NCBI RefSeq assembly: GCF_014638745.1
Contig: NZ_BMFO01000003.1
Coordinates: forward strand, 62,001-126,000
Reading direction: 5' to 3'
Length of the DNA stretch: 64,000 bases
Origin: Arenimonas maotaiensis
GTDB lineage: Bacteria > Pseudomonadota > Gammaproteobacteria > Xanthomonadales > Xanthomonadaceae
Of this stretch, positions 30,124 to 42,032 are shown piece after piece. How positions within the stretch are numbered: the first letter of the stretch is position 1; every line of letters begins with the position of its first letter. The position numbers and the translations under genes were made by a program. The notes beneath the pieces are model-generated. The model had not been told where the DNA came from. It saw only the letters and a list, made by a program, of their open reading frames with translations, and did no database searches.

Positions 30124-31689
30124 ATGATACGACACATCGTCTTCTGTCTGGGTCTGTGCGCGGCGAGCGCATCGGCCGCACCATCCGAAACCTGCCCGGC
30201 GCCGCCGGCGCCCTTTGTCGCAACAACAGTCGACACGGTTGCACTCGACGCCTACATCCAGCAAGGACTGCGCGACTGGAAACTGCCTGGGGTCTCGGTG
30301 GCGGTGGTGAAAGACGGCCGCCCGGTGTACGTGAAGGGCTTCGGCACGCGCTCGCTGCAAGACGGCGGCGCAGTCGACGGCGACACCCTGTTCGGCATGA
30401 TGTCGACCACCAAGGCGATGACCGCGCTGGCGTTGGCGATGCTGGTGGACGAAGGCAAGCTCGGCTGGGACGATCCGGTGACCACGCACCTGCCCGGCTT
30501 CGCGCTCTCGGATCCGTACGTGACCCGCGACCTGCGCGTGCGCGACCTGTTGACCCACAACAGCGGGTTGGGTAACACCGATCTGCTCTGGGCGCGCGGC
30601 GACTTCGACGCGCGCGAAATCATCGCGCGCCTGCGCGGCCTGCCGCTGTCGTATCCGTTGCGCGGCGGCTTCGCCTACCAGAACGTGATGTACCAAGTGG
30701 CCGGGGAAGTGATCGGCACGGCATCCGGCATGTCCTGGGCGGATTTCGTCGATACACGCATCCTGAAGCCCTTGGCCATGACGCGCTCGTATCCGACCTT
30801 GGCGCGCATGCAGGCGGCCCGCGACGGCAACGTCTCGGCGGCGCATTTCGAGATCGACGGCAAGCTCCAGGTCATCGCCGAATCGCCGGTGGATGCGGTG
30901 CCGGCCGCTGGCGCCGCCTGGTCGAGCGCCGCGGACACCGCGAAATGGCTGACGTTCATGCTCGGCGACGGCTGCATGGGCGGTACGCGTCTGGTGTCGA
31001 CGGCCAATTTCCGCGAACTGCTGAAACCGCAGGCGATGGTGCCGGCCGGCGAGTTCTATCCGACCGCCAAATTGACCCGACCGCACTGGACGAGCTACGG
31101 CCTGGGCTGGTTCCAGCAGGATTACCTCGGCCGCTTCGTGGCCATGCACACCGGCTCGATGGACGGCCGCACCGCCATCATCGGCCTGATGCCGGAAGAA
31201 AACCTGGGCGTGTACGTGTTCGGCAACCTGGACCATGCCGAATTCCGGCACGCGCTGATGTGGAAACTGTTCGACGCCTACACCGGCGCGCCGGCACGCG
31301 ATTGGAGCAAAGAGCTGCTGGCGCTGTACGGCGGGATGCACGCCGACGCCAAGGCCGCGCAGGCCAAACAGGACGCGGCGCGTGTGCGCGGCACCAAACC
31401 CTCGCATGCGCTGGCGGCATACGCCGGCACCTACCGGCATCCGGTCTATGGCGATGTCACCATTACCCGTACCGGTAACGTACTGCATCTGGCCATGGGC
31501 CCGTTGCCGGACAATGCCGGCATCCTGCAGCATTGGCATTACGACAGCTTCCGGGTGAAGCTGGGCGACGGCCGCTACGGCTGGAATCCGGTGATTTTCC
31601 GCGTTGGCGCCGACGGCGGCATCGCGGCCCTGCGGCTGTTCGACGACAGCAGCGACGCGCTGGAATTCACGCGCGTGGCCAAGCCCTGA
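30124..31689 (+). CDS. Exported beta-lactamase-fold serine hydrolase with DUF3471 tail
   Basis: A 521-residue protein. A signal peptide (about 1-18, ending ASASA) leads into a class C-like beta-lactamase domain with Ser94-x-x-Lys97 (MMSTTKAM), Tyr185-x-Asn187 (AYQNVMY) and HTGSMDG near 340. The C-terminal 100 residues match the DUF3471 domain (YAGTYRHPVYGDVTI). Such proteins are periplasmic esterases or peptidases rather than proven beta-lactamases. The ATG at 30124 follows GGGGAA. The gene ends at a strong terminator. Confidence 0.87.
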   Translation: MIRHIVFCLGLCAASASAAPSETCPAPPAPFVATTVDTVALDAYIQQGLRDWKLPGVSVAVVKDGRPVYVKGFGTRSLQDGGAVDGDTLFGMMSTTKAMTALALAMLVDEGKLGWDDPVTTHLPGFALSDPYVTRDLRVRDLLTHNSGLGNTDLLWARGDFDAREIIARLRGLPLSYPLRGGFAYQNVMYQVAGEVIGTASGMSWADFVDTRILKPLAMTRSYPTLARMQAARDGNVSAAHFEIDGKLQVIAESPVDAVPAAGAAWSSAADTAKWLTFMLGDGCMGGTRLVSTANFRELLKPQAMVPAGEFYPTAKLTRPHWTSYGLGWFQQDYLGRFVAMHTGSMDGRTAIIGLMPEENLGVYVFGNLDHAEFRHALMWKLFDAYTGAPARDWSKELLALYGGMHADAKAAQAKQDAARVRGTKPSHALAAYAGTYRHPVYGDVTITRTGNVLHLAMGPLPDNAGILQHWHYDSFRVKLGDGRYGWNPVIFRVGADGGIAALRLFDDSSDALEFTRVAKP

Positions 31690-31696
31690 GCCGCCG

Positions 31697-31723
31697 GGAA
31701 AACCCGCGCATCGCGGGTTTTCC
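31697..31723. terminator. Bidirectional terminator between the serine hydrolase and the pseudouridine synthase
   Basis: GGAAAACCCGCG and CGCGGGTTTTCC around CAT, with A4 and T4 on the two sides. It lies between the two converging stop codons. Confidence 0.85.
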
Positions 31724-31725
31724 GG

Positions 31726-32271
31726 TCAACCCGGCTCCTGCCGCCAGTGTCCGGGCGGCAGGCCCTCCAGACGGTGCGGCCCGACCGAAATGCGCACCAG
31801 CCTCAGACACGGCAAACCGACGGCGGCGCACATGCGCCGCACCTGCCGGTTGCGGCCTTCCTTGATGGTGAGCTCGATCCAGCCGTCCGGCACACGTTTC
31901 CGGAAGCGCACCGGCGGATCGCGCGGCCATAGCCAATCCGGTGCGTTGGCGAGGATATGCGCCTGCGCCGGCAAGGTCGGTCCGTCGTTCAGCGTGATGC
32001 CGGCGCGCAGTTGCGCCATCTGCGCCTCCTCGGGTACGCCTTCCACCTGCACCAGATAGGTCTTCGGCCATTTGAATTTCGGCGAGGAGATCTGCGCGAT
32101 GCGCGCGCCGTCATCGGACAGCAGCAACAGGCCTTCGGAATCGGCGTCCAAGCGGCCGGCGGCGTACACGCCGGCCGGCAGGCCGAAGCCGGCCAGGGTC
32201 GGACGCGGCGGCTCGCTGCGGTCGGTGAATTGCGTCAGCACGCCGTACGGCTTGTTGAAAGCGATTAACAT
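31726..32271 (-). CDS. rluE: rRNA pseudouridine synthase, RluE-like
   Basis: A 181-residue RsuA/RluB/RluE-family enzyme with the catalytic aspartate in GRLDADSEGLLLLSDDG, KTYLVQVEG and the signature KEGRNRQVRRMCAAVGLP. It lacks an S4 domain, which is the RluE arrangement; E. coli RluE modifies U2457 of 23S rRNA. It begins MLIAFNKPYG at the ATG at 32271. The gene is divergent from the ABC exporter, with only 31 bp between starts. Confidence 0.87.
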   Translation of the reverse strand: MLIAFNKPYGVLTQFTDRSEPPRPTLAGFGLPAGVYAAGRLDADSEGLLLLSDDGARIAQISSPKFKWPKTYLVQVEGVPEEAQMAQLRAGITLNDGPTLPAQAHILANAPDWLWPRDPPVRFRKRVPDGWIELTIKEGRNRQVRRMCAAVGLPCLRLVRISVGPHRLEGLPPGHWRQEPG

Positions 32272-32302
32272 AAGCCCAGTGTAAACCAATCCCAAGGCCG
32301 CC

Positions 32303-34060
32303 ATGACCGCCACGCATCCCCTGCGCCGCCTGCGCGTGTTCGCCGGGCCGTACCGCGCCCGCATCCGCCGCGGCGTGGCATTCTCGGTGCTGAACAAGTT
32401 CTTCGACGTGCTGCCCGAGATATTGATCGGCGTCGCGGTCGATGTGGTGGTCAACCAGCGCGATTCGTTCCTGTCGCGCTTCGGCATCGCCGATCCGATG
32501 CAGCAACTCTGGCTGCTAGTCGTGCTCACCGTCGTGGTCTGGGTCTGCGAATCGCTGTTCGAATACCTGCATGCGCTGACCTGGCGCAACCTCGCGCAGA
32601 ACCTGCAGCACGACCTGCGCCAAGCCGCTTACGCGCATGTGCAGAAACTGCCGCCGGATTTCGTCGGCCGCGAGCGTTCCGGCCGGCTGATGGCGGTGAT
32701 GAACGAGGACGTCAACCAGATCGAGCGCTTCCTCAACACCGGCGCCAACGACCTGATCCAGGTGTTCGTGTCGTCCCTGCTGGTCGGCGCGGTGTTCTTC
32801 ACCCTGACCGCCAGTACCGCGGTGTTGGCGCTGCTGCCGGTGCCGTTGATCCTGGCCGGCGCGTTCTGGTTCCAGAAGCGCCTGTACCCGCGCTATGCCG
32901 CGGCGCGCGAGGCGGCGGCCGGGGTCTCCAACCGACTGGCCAATAACCTGCACGGCATGAGCACCATCCAGGCCTACACCGCCGAGGATTTCGAAGCCGA
33001 GCATCTGCGCGCCGCCAGCGACGCCTACCGCGCCCGCAACGCCGACGCCATCCGCTTCGCGGCGGCAATCACGCCGGTGATCCGCATGGCGATCCTGGCC
33101 GGGTTCGTGATGACCCTGCTGTACGGCGGCCATCTGGTGCTGCAGAAGCAGCTCGGCGTCGGCAGCTATTCGGCGCTGGTGTACCTGACCCAACGCCTGC
33201 TGTGGCCGATGACGCGCCTGGCCGACATGACCGACCTGTACCAGCGCGCGATGGCCTCGGTGAACCGGGTGATGGACCTGTTGCAGACCGAACCACCGGC
33301 CAACGGCACGCATCCCGGGGTGCTGCCGGCGCGCGGCGAGCTGCGCATCGAGCAGGTGCGCTTCGCCTACGATGGCCAGCCGGTACTGCACGGCGTCAGC
33401 CTGGACGTACCGGCCGGACAAACCGTGGCCCTGGTCGGCGGCACCGGCAGCGGCAAGAGCACCTTGATCAAACTGGCGCTCGGCTTCCTGCAGCCCGATG
33501 CCGGACGCATCGCGTTCGACGGCGTCGACTTGCGCGAACTCGATCGTGCCGCCTTGCGCGCGCGCATCGGTTACGTGGCGCAGGAGCCGTTCCTGACCGA
33601 CGGCAGCGTGGCCGAGAACATCGCCTATGGCCAGATGCCTGACCTGCCGCGGGTGATTGCGGCGGCCAAGGCCGCGGAAGCGCATGGCTTCATCTCGGTG
33701 TTGCCGGCTGGTTACGACAGTCCGGTCGGCGAACGCGGCGGTCTGCTGTCCGGCGGGCAACGCCAGCGCGTCGCGCTGGCGCGCGCGCTGTACCGCGATC
33801 CGGCGCTGCTGATCCTGGACGAGGCGACCTCGGCGGTGGACAACGAAACCGAAGCGGCGATCCAGCGCTCGCTGGCCAAACTCAACCACAGCCGCGCGTG
33901 CCTGATCGTGGCGCACCGGCTGTCGACCGTGCGTTTCGCCGACTGCATCCATGTGATGGAACACGGCCGCATCGTGGAATCCGGCACGCACGAGGATCTG
34001 CTCAAACAAAACGCCGCTTACGCGGCGCTTTGGCGGCTGCAGACCGGCGAAGCGGTTTAA
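32303..34060 (+). CDS. ABC exporter half-transporter (permease fused to ATPase)
   Basis: A 585-residue protein with an N-terminal six-helix exporter domain (about 20-310) and a C-terminal ATPase: Walker A GGTGSGKST (Lys385), signature LLSGGQRQRVALARAL and Walker B LLILDEATSAVD. It would act as a homodimer at the inner membrane and may export lipid or a small molecule; the ligand cannot be told. AAGG precedes the ATG. Its stop overlaps the stop of the convergent methyltransferase gene by four bases. Confidence 0.88.
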   Translation: MTATHPLRRLRVFAGPYRARIRRGVAFSVLNKFFDVLPEILIGVAVDVVVNQRDSFLSRFGIADPMQQLWLLVVLTVVVWVCESLFEYLHALTWRNLAQNLQHDLRQAAYAHVQKLPPDFVGRERSGRLMAVMNEDVNQIERFLNTGANDLIQVFVSSLLVGAVFFTLTASTAVLALLPVPLILAGAFWFQKRLYPRYAAAREAAAGVSNRLANNLHGMSTIQAYTAEDFEAEHLRAASDAYRARNADAIRFAAAITPVIRMAILAGFVMTLLYGGHLVLQKQLGVGSYSALVYLTQRLLWPMTRLADMTDLYQRAMASVNRVMDLLQTEPPANGTHPGVLPARGELRIEQVRFAYDGQPVLHGVSLDVPAGQTVALVGGTGSGKSTLIKLALGFLQPDAGRIAFDGVDLRELDRAALRARIGYVAQEPFLTDGSVAENIAYGQMPDLPRVIAAAKAAEAHGFISVLPAGYDSPVGERGGLLSGGQRQRVALARALYRDPALLILDEATSAVDNETEAAIQRSLAKLNHSRACLIVAHRLSTVRFADCIHVMEHGRIVESGTHEDLLKQNAAYAALWRLQTGEAV

Positions 34061-34995
34061 GGCTTCACGAAACGCAGGGTCATGCGGTCGCTTTCGCCAA
34101 TGGCGGCATACTTGGCACGATCCTTGTCGCCCAGCCGGTAGGTCGGCGGCAGGGTCCAAACGCCGTCCGGATAATCCTTGCTGTCGTTGGCGTTGGCGTT
34201 GATCTCGCTGCGGCCGGCGAATTCGAATCCGGCCTGCTTGGCCAGCGCGATCACCTGCGCTTCGGACACGTAACCGGATTTGTCATCGGCCGGCACGTCC
34301 TTGTCGGCGCGGTGTTCCACCACGCCCAGGGTGCCGCCCTTCTTCAGCACCGCGAAGAAGGCCTTGAACATGCCCTCGGCCTGGTTCGACATGCGCCAGT
34401 TGTGCACGTTGCGGAACGTCAGCACCACATCGGCGGAGCCGGGCTTGCCCAGCACCGGCGCGGCCGGATCGAATTCCTGCAGTTGGGCTTTGCCGAACAC
34501 CTCGGGGTTGGCCGCGAACTTGTCGCGCAGCGCCTGGTTCTGCTTGGCGTAATAATCGCGCGAACGCTCGCTGGCCATCTTGGCCGGATCGTTCACGGCG
34601 CCGGTGTAGGTGCCGTGGTGCGTGACATACGGCACCAGGATATCGGCATACCAACCGCCGCCCGGCCACACTTCCACCACCTTGCTGTGCGGCGTGACGC
34701 CGAAGAACGCCAGCGTGCCCAGCGGATGGCGATAGGCGTCGCGCGCCTTGTTGGCGTCGCTGCGCCAGGCGCCGTCGATGGTCGACTGCAGCATCTGTAG
34801 ATGATGCGCCTGCATCTGTTCGGCGCTCATCGTCATGCCTTTGCCGCGCATGCCGGCTTTGCCGTCATGTTGCATCGTCATGCCGTCCGGCTTGGCGGCA
34901 GCGGCTGCCGGCGCTGAATGGTCGTGCTCTTGGGCGATGGCACAAGCCGAGGCCAATAGACCGGCGGCGGCGAATGCGATGGCATACTGTTTCAT
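34057..34995 (-). CDS. Exported class I methyltransferase-like protein
   Basis: A 312-residue protein with a signal peptide (about 1-21), a Met/His-rich segment (GMTMQHDGKAGMRGKGMTM, then QMQAHHLQM) and a Rossmann methyltransferase core (VVEVWPGGGWYADI, DVVLTFRNVHNW, GGTLGVVEHRA). Exported relatives of this kind are known in proteobacteria, but S-adenosylmethionine is not expected in the periplasm, so its activity is uncertain. The Met/His segment could bind copper. A lipobox is weak (ASAC). The ends of this gene and the ABC gene overlap tail to tail. Confidence 0.82.
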   Translation of the reverse strand: MKQYAIAFAAAGLLASACAIAQEHDHSAPAAAAAKPDGMTMQHDGKAGMRGKGMTMSAEQMQAHHLQMLQSTIDGAWRSDANKARDAYRHPLGTLAFFGVTPHSKVVEVWPGGGWYADILVPYVTHHGTYTGAVNDPAKMASERSRDYYAKQNQALRDKFAANPEVFGKAQLQEFDPAAPVLGKPGSADVVLTFRNVHNWRMSNQAEGMFKAFFAVLKKGGTLGVVEHRADKDVPADDKSGYVSEAQVIALAKQAGFEFAGRSEINANANDSKDYPDGVWTLPPTYRLGDKDRAKYAAIGESDRMTLRFVKP

Positions 34996-35066
34996 GTATC
35001 GGTTCCCCTGTGGATTGGCTTAAGTCTACTGCATCGCCGTGAAGCCGGGGTAGAGCCATGGCAAAG

Positions 35067-35092
35067 AAAAACCCCGGCCGAAGCCGGGGTTT
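35067..35092 (-). terminator. Intrinsic terminator of icd
   Basis: Stem AAACCCCGGC / GCCGGGGTTT with loop CGAA. Read on the minus strand it ends in a T run, 22 bases after the icd stop. Confidence 0.88.
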
Positions 35093-35114
35093 CCATCCGC
35101 AATGGGAAACGGAT

Positions 35115-38196
<3,082 letters not shown>

Positions 38197-38208
38197 AGCC
38201 GTTGCCGG

Positions 38209-39549
38209 CTATTTGCCGATGCAGAAACTACCGAAGATCCGGCCGAGCAGGGCGTCGGCGTCCATGGTGCCGGTGATCGATCCGACGGCATCGTGCGCCA
38301 GGCGCAGTTCTTCGGCCGCCAGTTCGGCTTGGGCCTGATTGCATAGACCCATGGCCTGTTCCAGATGCGCCGCGGCCAGATCCAGCGCCTCCAGATGACG
38401 GGCGCGGGCGCTGAACGCGCCGGTGCCGGCCTCGCCCAGACCGGCGGCGCGCGCCAATTCCTGTTTCAGCGCCGCCAAACCGTCGCCGTGCTTGGCCGAA
38501 AGCCACAGGTGCACGCCGTCGTCGCGGGTTTCGCGCGCGATGGCATGGCCGGACAAGTCGGCTTTGTTGTGCAGCCAGAGCACGCTGCCGCTGGCGACGC
38601 GCAGTTCATCGGCCAAGGCGTTGTGGCCGGGTTGGCTGTCGTCCAGCACCGCCAGGATCAAGTCGGCTTTATCGAGTTCGCCGCGGGCGCGGCGGATGCC
38701 TTCGTTCTCCACGCGGTCCTCGGTCTCGCGCAGGCCGGCGGTGTCCACCAAGGTCAGCCACAGGCCGTCGACCTGCACGGTCTCGCGCAGCACGTCGCGG
38801 GTGGTGCCGGCGATCTCGGTGACGATGGCGCGGTCGCTGCCGGCCAAGGCATTCAACAGCGAGGATTTGCCAGCGTTGGGCGCGCCGACGATGACCACAT
38901 GCAGGCCGTCCATCAGGCGTTTGCCCTGTTCGGCTTCCGCGCGCAGTCGCGCCAGATCGGCATGGCAGCGGTCCAGCAGGTTTCGGATTTCCGGCGCTGC
39001 CAGGAAATCGATTTCTTCGTCCGGGAAATCCAGTGCCGCTTCCACGTACACGCGCGCGTGCACCAGCTGTTCGGCCACGGCCTCGCAACGCTGCGAGAAC
39101 ACGCCGTCAAGCGAACGCCGGGCGGCGCGGGCGGCGGCTTCGGATTGCGCCGAGATCAGGTCGGCCACCGCTTCGGCCTGGGCCAGGTCGAGCTTGTCGT
39201 TGAGGAAGGCGCGTTCGGTGAATTCGCCCGGGCGGGCGTCGCGCGCGCCCAAGCGCCGGCATTCGCGCAGGATGGCGTTCAACAGCGCCGGGTTGCCGTG
39301 CGCCTGCAATTCCAGCACGTCTTCGCCGGTATAGGAATGCGGTGCCTGGAAATACAGCACCACGGCGTCATCCAGCACCTCGCCGGCGGCGTCGCGCAGA
39401 TGCGCGTGCAGCGCGTGGCGCGGTTTCAGCGCCTGGCCGGCCAAGGTTTCGCCGATGGCGCGCGCCTGCGGGCCGGACACCCGCACGATGCCGACGCCCG
39501 CCGAACCGAAGGCGGTGGCGAGCGCGGCGATGGTGTCGGCGGCCGTCAT
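38209..39549 (-). CDS. mnmE: tRNA uridine-5-carboxymethylaminomethyl GTPase
   Basis: A 446-residue protein with the N-terminal folate-binding domain (GSAGVGIVRVSGP), a central GTPase domain (GAPNAGKSSLLNALAG, DTAGLRETED, NKAD) and the C-terminal catalytic FCIGK. With MnmG it makes cmnm5U at the wobble position of tRNAs. It is last in the rpmH-rnpA-yidC-mnmE row, 13 bases after yidC. Confidence 0.96.
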   Translation of the reverse strand: MTAADTIAALATAFGSAGVGIVRVSGPQARAIGETLAGQALKPRHALHAHLRDAAGEVLDDAVVLYFQAPHSYTGEDVLELQAHGNPALLNAILRECRRLGARDARPGEFTERAFLNDKLDLAQAEAVADLISAQSEAAARAARRSLDGVFSQRCEAVAEQLVHARVYVEAALDFPDEEIDFLAAPEIRNLLDRCHADLARLRAEAEQGKRLMDGLHVVIVGAPNAGKSSLLNALAGSDRAIVTEIAGTTRDVLRETVQVDGLWLTLVDTAGLRETEDRVENEGIRRARGELDKADLILAVLDDSQPGHNALADELRVASGSVLWLHNKADLSGHAIARETRDDGVHLWLSAKHGDGLAALKQELARAAGLGEAGTGAFSARARHLEALDLAAAHLEQAMGLCNQAQAELAAEELRLAHDAVGSITGTMDADALLGRIFGSFCIGK

Positions 39550-39562
39550 CCGCGCGTCCGGC

Positions 39563-41281
39563 TTATTTCGCGGGCGCGGCGTGGTGGTGCGTGTGGCTGC
39601 CGTACTTCTTGGTCATCCACCACTGCTGGGCCAGGCCGAGCAGGCCGTTGGTGACCCAGTACAGCACCAGACCGGCGGGGAAGAACGCCATCATCACGCC
39701 GAAGATCAGCGGCATGAAGGTCATCATCTTCTTCTGCAGCGGATCCATGCCCGGGGTCGGGGTCAGCTTCTGGGTCAGGAACATGATCACCAGGTTCAGC
39801 ACCGGCAGGATGAAGTACGGATCGGCGTCGGTCAGGTTCTGCACCCAGCCGATCCACGGCGCCTGGCGCAGTTCGACGGATTCCACCAGCACCCAGTACA
39901 GCGCGAGGAAGATCGGAATCGGAATGAGCATCGGCAGGCAGCCGGCGGCCGGATTGATCTTCTCTTTCTTGTACAGGTCCATCTGCGCCATGGCGAACTT
40001 CTGACGGTCGTCGCCGTAGCGTTCCTTCAGCGCCTCGATGCGCGGCTGGATGGCGCGCATGCGCGCCATGCTCTGGTACTGCTTGGCCGACAGCGGGAAC
40101 AGCAGCAGCTTGAGCACGATGACGATGGCGATGATGGCCCAGCCCCAGTTGCCGAGCAGGCCGTGCAGCACGGACAACAGCCAGAACAGCGGCTGCGCCA
40201 GGAAGCTCAGGATGCCGTAGTCCACGCTCAGGTCGAGCGTCGGATGCACGGCGGCCATGGTCTTCTGCGCCTTCGGGCCGGCCCACAGCACGTCCTCGCG
40301 GCTGAGCGCCGCGCCCGGCGCCACCGTGCTTTCGCCGGACACGCCGCGGATCAGGTAATACGGATTGGCTGGGTTGCCTTCGGTGGCGGTGCTGAAGGTC
40401 TGCGTGTCGCCTTTGGCCGGCACCCAGACCGAGACGAAATGGTGCTGCAGCATGCCGAACCAGCCGTCGGCGACCGCCTTGTTCGGGCTTTGCAGCACGC
40501 CGTCATCGAGGTAATCGGCGAACTTCACTTTCTCGAATTTGTCGGCGGCGCTGTACCAGGCCGAACCGACGAAGCTGAAGGAGTCCGGATTGGTCAGGCC
40601 GGCGTGCTTCGGCGGCGGCGGCGGCGCCAAGCGCTTGAGTTGCTCGTAGGCGTAACCCGACCACGGCGCGCTGCCGGCGTTGCGGATTTCCTGGCGTTGG
40701 CGGATGGCGAACTCGCCGCGACGCAGCACCAAGGTCTTGGTCAGGGTCAGGCCGTTGCCGTCCTGCCAGACGAACGGCACCGACAGTTCGTCTTGGCCGG
40801 CGGCGAGCACATAACGCGACTTGCCGTCGGCGGTGCGGAACACGGCGTCATGCGTCGGCGCCTGGCCGGTTTTGGTCAGCCAGCCCGATTGCGCCACGAA
40901 ATACGCGGCCGGATCGTCGTTCAGCAGCAGCACGTTCGGGCTACCGGCTTTCTTTTCCTTCGGATAGGTCAGCAGTTCCGAACGCAGCAGGGTGACGCCC
41001 TTCAGGTCCACGGTCAGCCGGTAGGTATCGGTGACGATTTCCACGGTCTGCGCCGGCGAGATGGCAGTGGCGGCGCCGGGCAACGCCGGCAAGGCGCCGG
41101 TCGCGGCGGCCGGGAGGCTCGGCAGCGATGAGCCGGCATCGCCGGTGACACCCGGAGCGATTGGGGCAGCCGGCGCCGCGGCTTGCGGCGCTTGCGCCGG
41201 AGCCGGGCTTTGCCATTGTTGGAACAGCAGGAAGGCCACGGCCAGCCAAGCGATGAACAGGAAGGTGCGGGTTTGGTTCAT
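39563..41281 (-). CDS. yidC: Membrane protein insertase YidC
   Basis: A 572-residue Oxa1-family insertase. The N-terminal anchor is at about 5-23, a Pro/Ala linker and a large periplasmic domain follow, and the conserved C-terminal core has PLFWLLSVLHGLLGNWGWAI, GCLPMLIPIPIFLALYWVLV, ADPYFILPVLN and LVLYWVTNGLLGLAQQW. It inserts proteins with or without SecYEG. The start MNQTRTFLF at 41281 fits; no ribosome site is seen. The usual yidD gene between rnpA and yidC is missing. Confidence 0.95.
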   Translation of the reverse strand: MNQTRTFLFIAWLAVAFLLFQQWQSPAPAQAPQAAAPAAPIAPGVTGDAGSSLPSLPAAATGALPALPGAATAISPAQTVEIVTDTYRLTVDLKGVTLLRSELLTYPKEKKAGSPNVLLLNDDPAAYFVAQSGWLTKTGQAPTHDAVFRTADGKSRYVLAAGQDELSVPFVWQDGNGLTLTKTLVLRRGEFAIRQRQEIRNAGSAPWSGYAYEQLKRLAPPPPPKHAGLTNPDSFSFVGSAWYSAADKFEKVKFADYLDDGVLQSPNKAVADGWFGMLQHHFVSVWVPAKGDTQTFSTATEGNPANPYYLIRGVSGESTVAPGAALSREDVLWAGPKAQKTMAAVHPTLDLSVDYGILSFLAQPLFWLLSVLHGLLGNWGWAIIAIVIVLKLLLFPLSAKQYQSMARMRAIQPRIEALKERYGDDRQKFAMAQMDLYKKEKINPAAGCLPMLIPIPIFLALYWVLVESVELRQAPWIGWVQNLTDADPYFILPVLNLVIMFLTQKLTPTPGMDPLQKKMMTFMPLIFGVMMAFFPAGLVLYWVTNGLLGLAQQWWMTKKYGSHTHHHAAPAK

Positions 41282-41353
41282 TGGAGGATTTTTCGCAACG
41301 GGCCCAAAAGGCAAGACGGCAATTTTACTGTGTTTGGGGCGCTTGCGCCGTTT

Positions 41354-41713
41354 TCAAACGCCGGAAGGCGCGGTGGCGGCGAGCAGGCGGGTCAGCTCGG
41401 CGCGCAATTGGCTGTTGTCGGCGGTGGCGGCACGGCGTTGCGCCACCAGCACGTAGTCGCCGGACGGCAGGACGGCGGCAAGGCGGAAGCGTTCGCGGCA
41501 GACGCGCTTGATGCGGTTGCGCGCCACCGACAGCGGCACCGCTTTTTTCGGCACGGCCATGCCCAGACGCGGACGGCCGGCGGGATTCGGCAGGAAATGC
41601 AGGCGAAAAAATACGCCCGAGTGCTTCAAACCGCCTTGGAAGACGGCTTGGAACTCGGGCGCGGCACGCAAGCGTGCGGATTTCGGATAGCTATGCGTCG
41701 AAGGACCGATCAT
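41354..41713 (-). CDS. rnpA: Ribonuclease P protein component
   Basis: A 119-residue basic protein with the RNR signature (ARNRIKRVCRERFR), preceded by RPRLGMAVPKKAVPLSV. It binds the RNA subunit of RNase P in processing tRNA 5' ends. It follows rpmH by 28 bases in the usual order. The tail is a little longer than in E. coli. Confidence 0.93.
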   Translation of the reverse strand: MIGPSTHSYPKSARLRAAPEFQAVFQGGLKHSGVFFRLHFLPNPAGRPRLGMAVPKKAVPLSVARNRIKRVCRERFRLAAVLPSGDYVLVAQRRAATADNSQLRAELTRLLAATAPSGV

Positions 41714-41741
41714 AGCCGAGGCGGCACGGAGCCGCCCGGGG

Positions 41742-41882
41742 TCAGACGCAGAGGCGGGCGCGGCCTTTGGCGCGGCGACGGGCCAGGACCTTGCGGCCGT
41801 CGGCGGTCTTCATGCGGGCACGGAAGCCGTGGTCACGCTTGCGTTTCAGGTTGCTGGGTTGGTAGGTACGTTTGGTAGCCAT
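41742..41882 (-). CDS. rpmH: 50S ribosomal protein L34
   Basis: A 46-residue protein, [20 protein letters not shown] followed by [20 protein letters not shown], the invariant L34 pattern. The last residues RARLCV are slightly unusual because they include Cys. It leads the minus-strand row and is divergent from dnaA. Confidence 0.96.
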   Translation of the reverse strand: MATKRTYQPSNLKRKRDHGFRARMKTADGRKVLARRRAKGRARLCV

Positions 41883-41920
41883 GGCGGCACCTCGATAAAA
41901 TGGGGTGTAGTGAACCCGAA

Positions 41921-41950
41921 AGTATAACGGGTTCAATCGTCTGCCGTCAA
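41921..41950 (-). promoter_or_regulatory. rpmH promoter
   Basis: On the minus strand, TTGACG (41950-41945) and TATACT (41926-41921) are 18 bp apart. The inverted repeat TGAACCCG / CGGGTTCA (41911-41918 and 41928-41935) flanks the -10 element and could be an operator. Confidence 0.7.
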
Positions 41951-41962
41951 GTCGATTGGCGC

Positions 41963-41992
41963 TTGGCAGAACGCGTGGCAACAGGCTAGACT
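41963..41992 (+). promoter_or_regulatory. Candidate dnaA promoter
   Basis: TTGGCA (41963-41968) and TAGACT (41987-41992) are 18 bp apart, with a DnaA box just downstream at 42008 and the dnaA ATG at 42033. Confidence 0.55.
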
Positions 41993-42007
41993 GGTCAGCC
42001 GCTTGAG

Positions 42008-42016
42008 TTATCCACA
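42008..42016 (+). promoter_or_regulatory. DnaA box upstream of dnaA
   Basis: TTATCCACA, a perfect match to the E. coli high-affinity box, in the dnaA leader 16 bp before the start codon. It suits autoregulation of dnaA. Confidence 0.8.
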
Positions 42017-42032
42017 GAAGAACCCCACCCGA

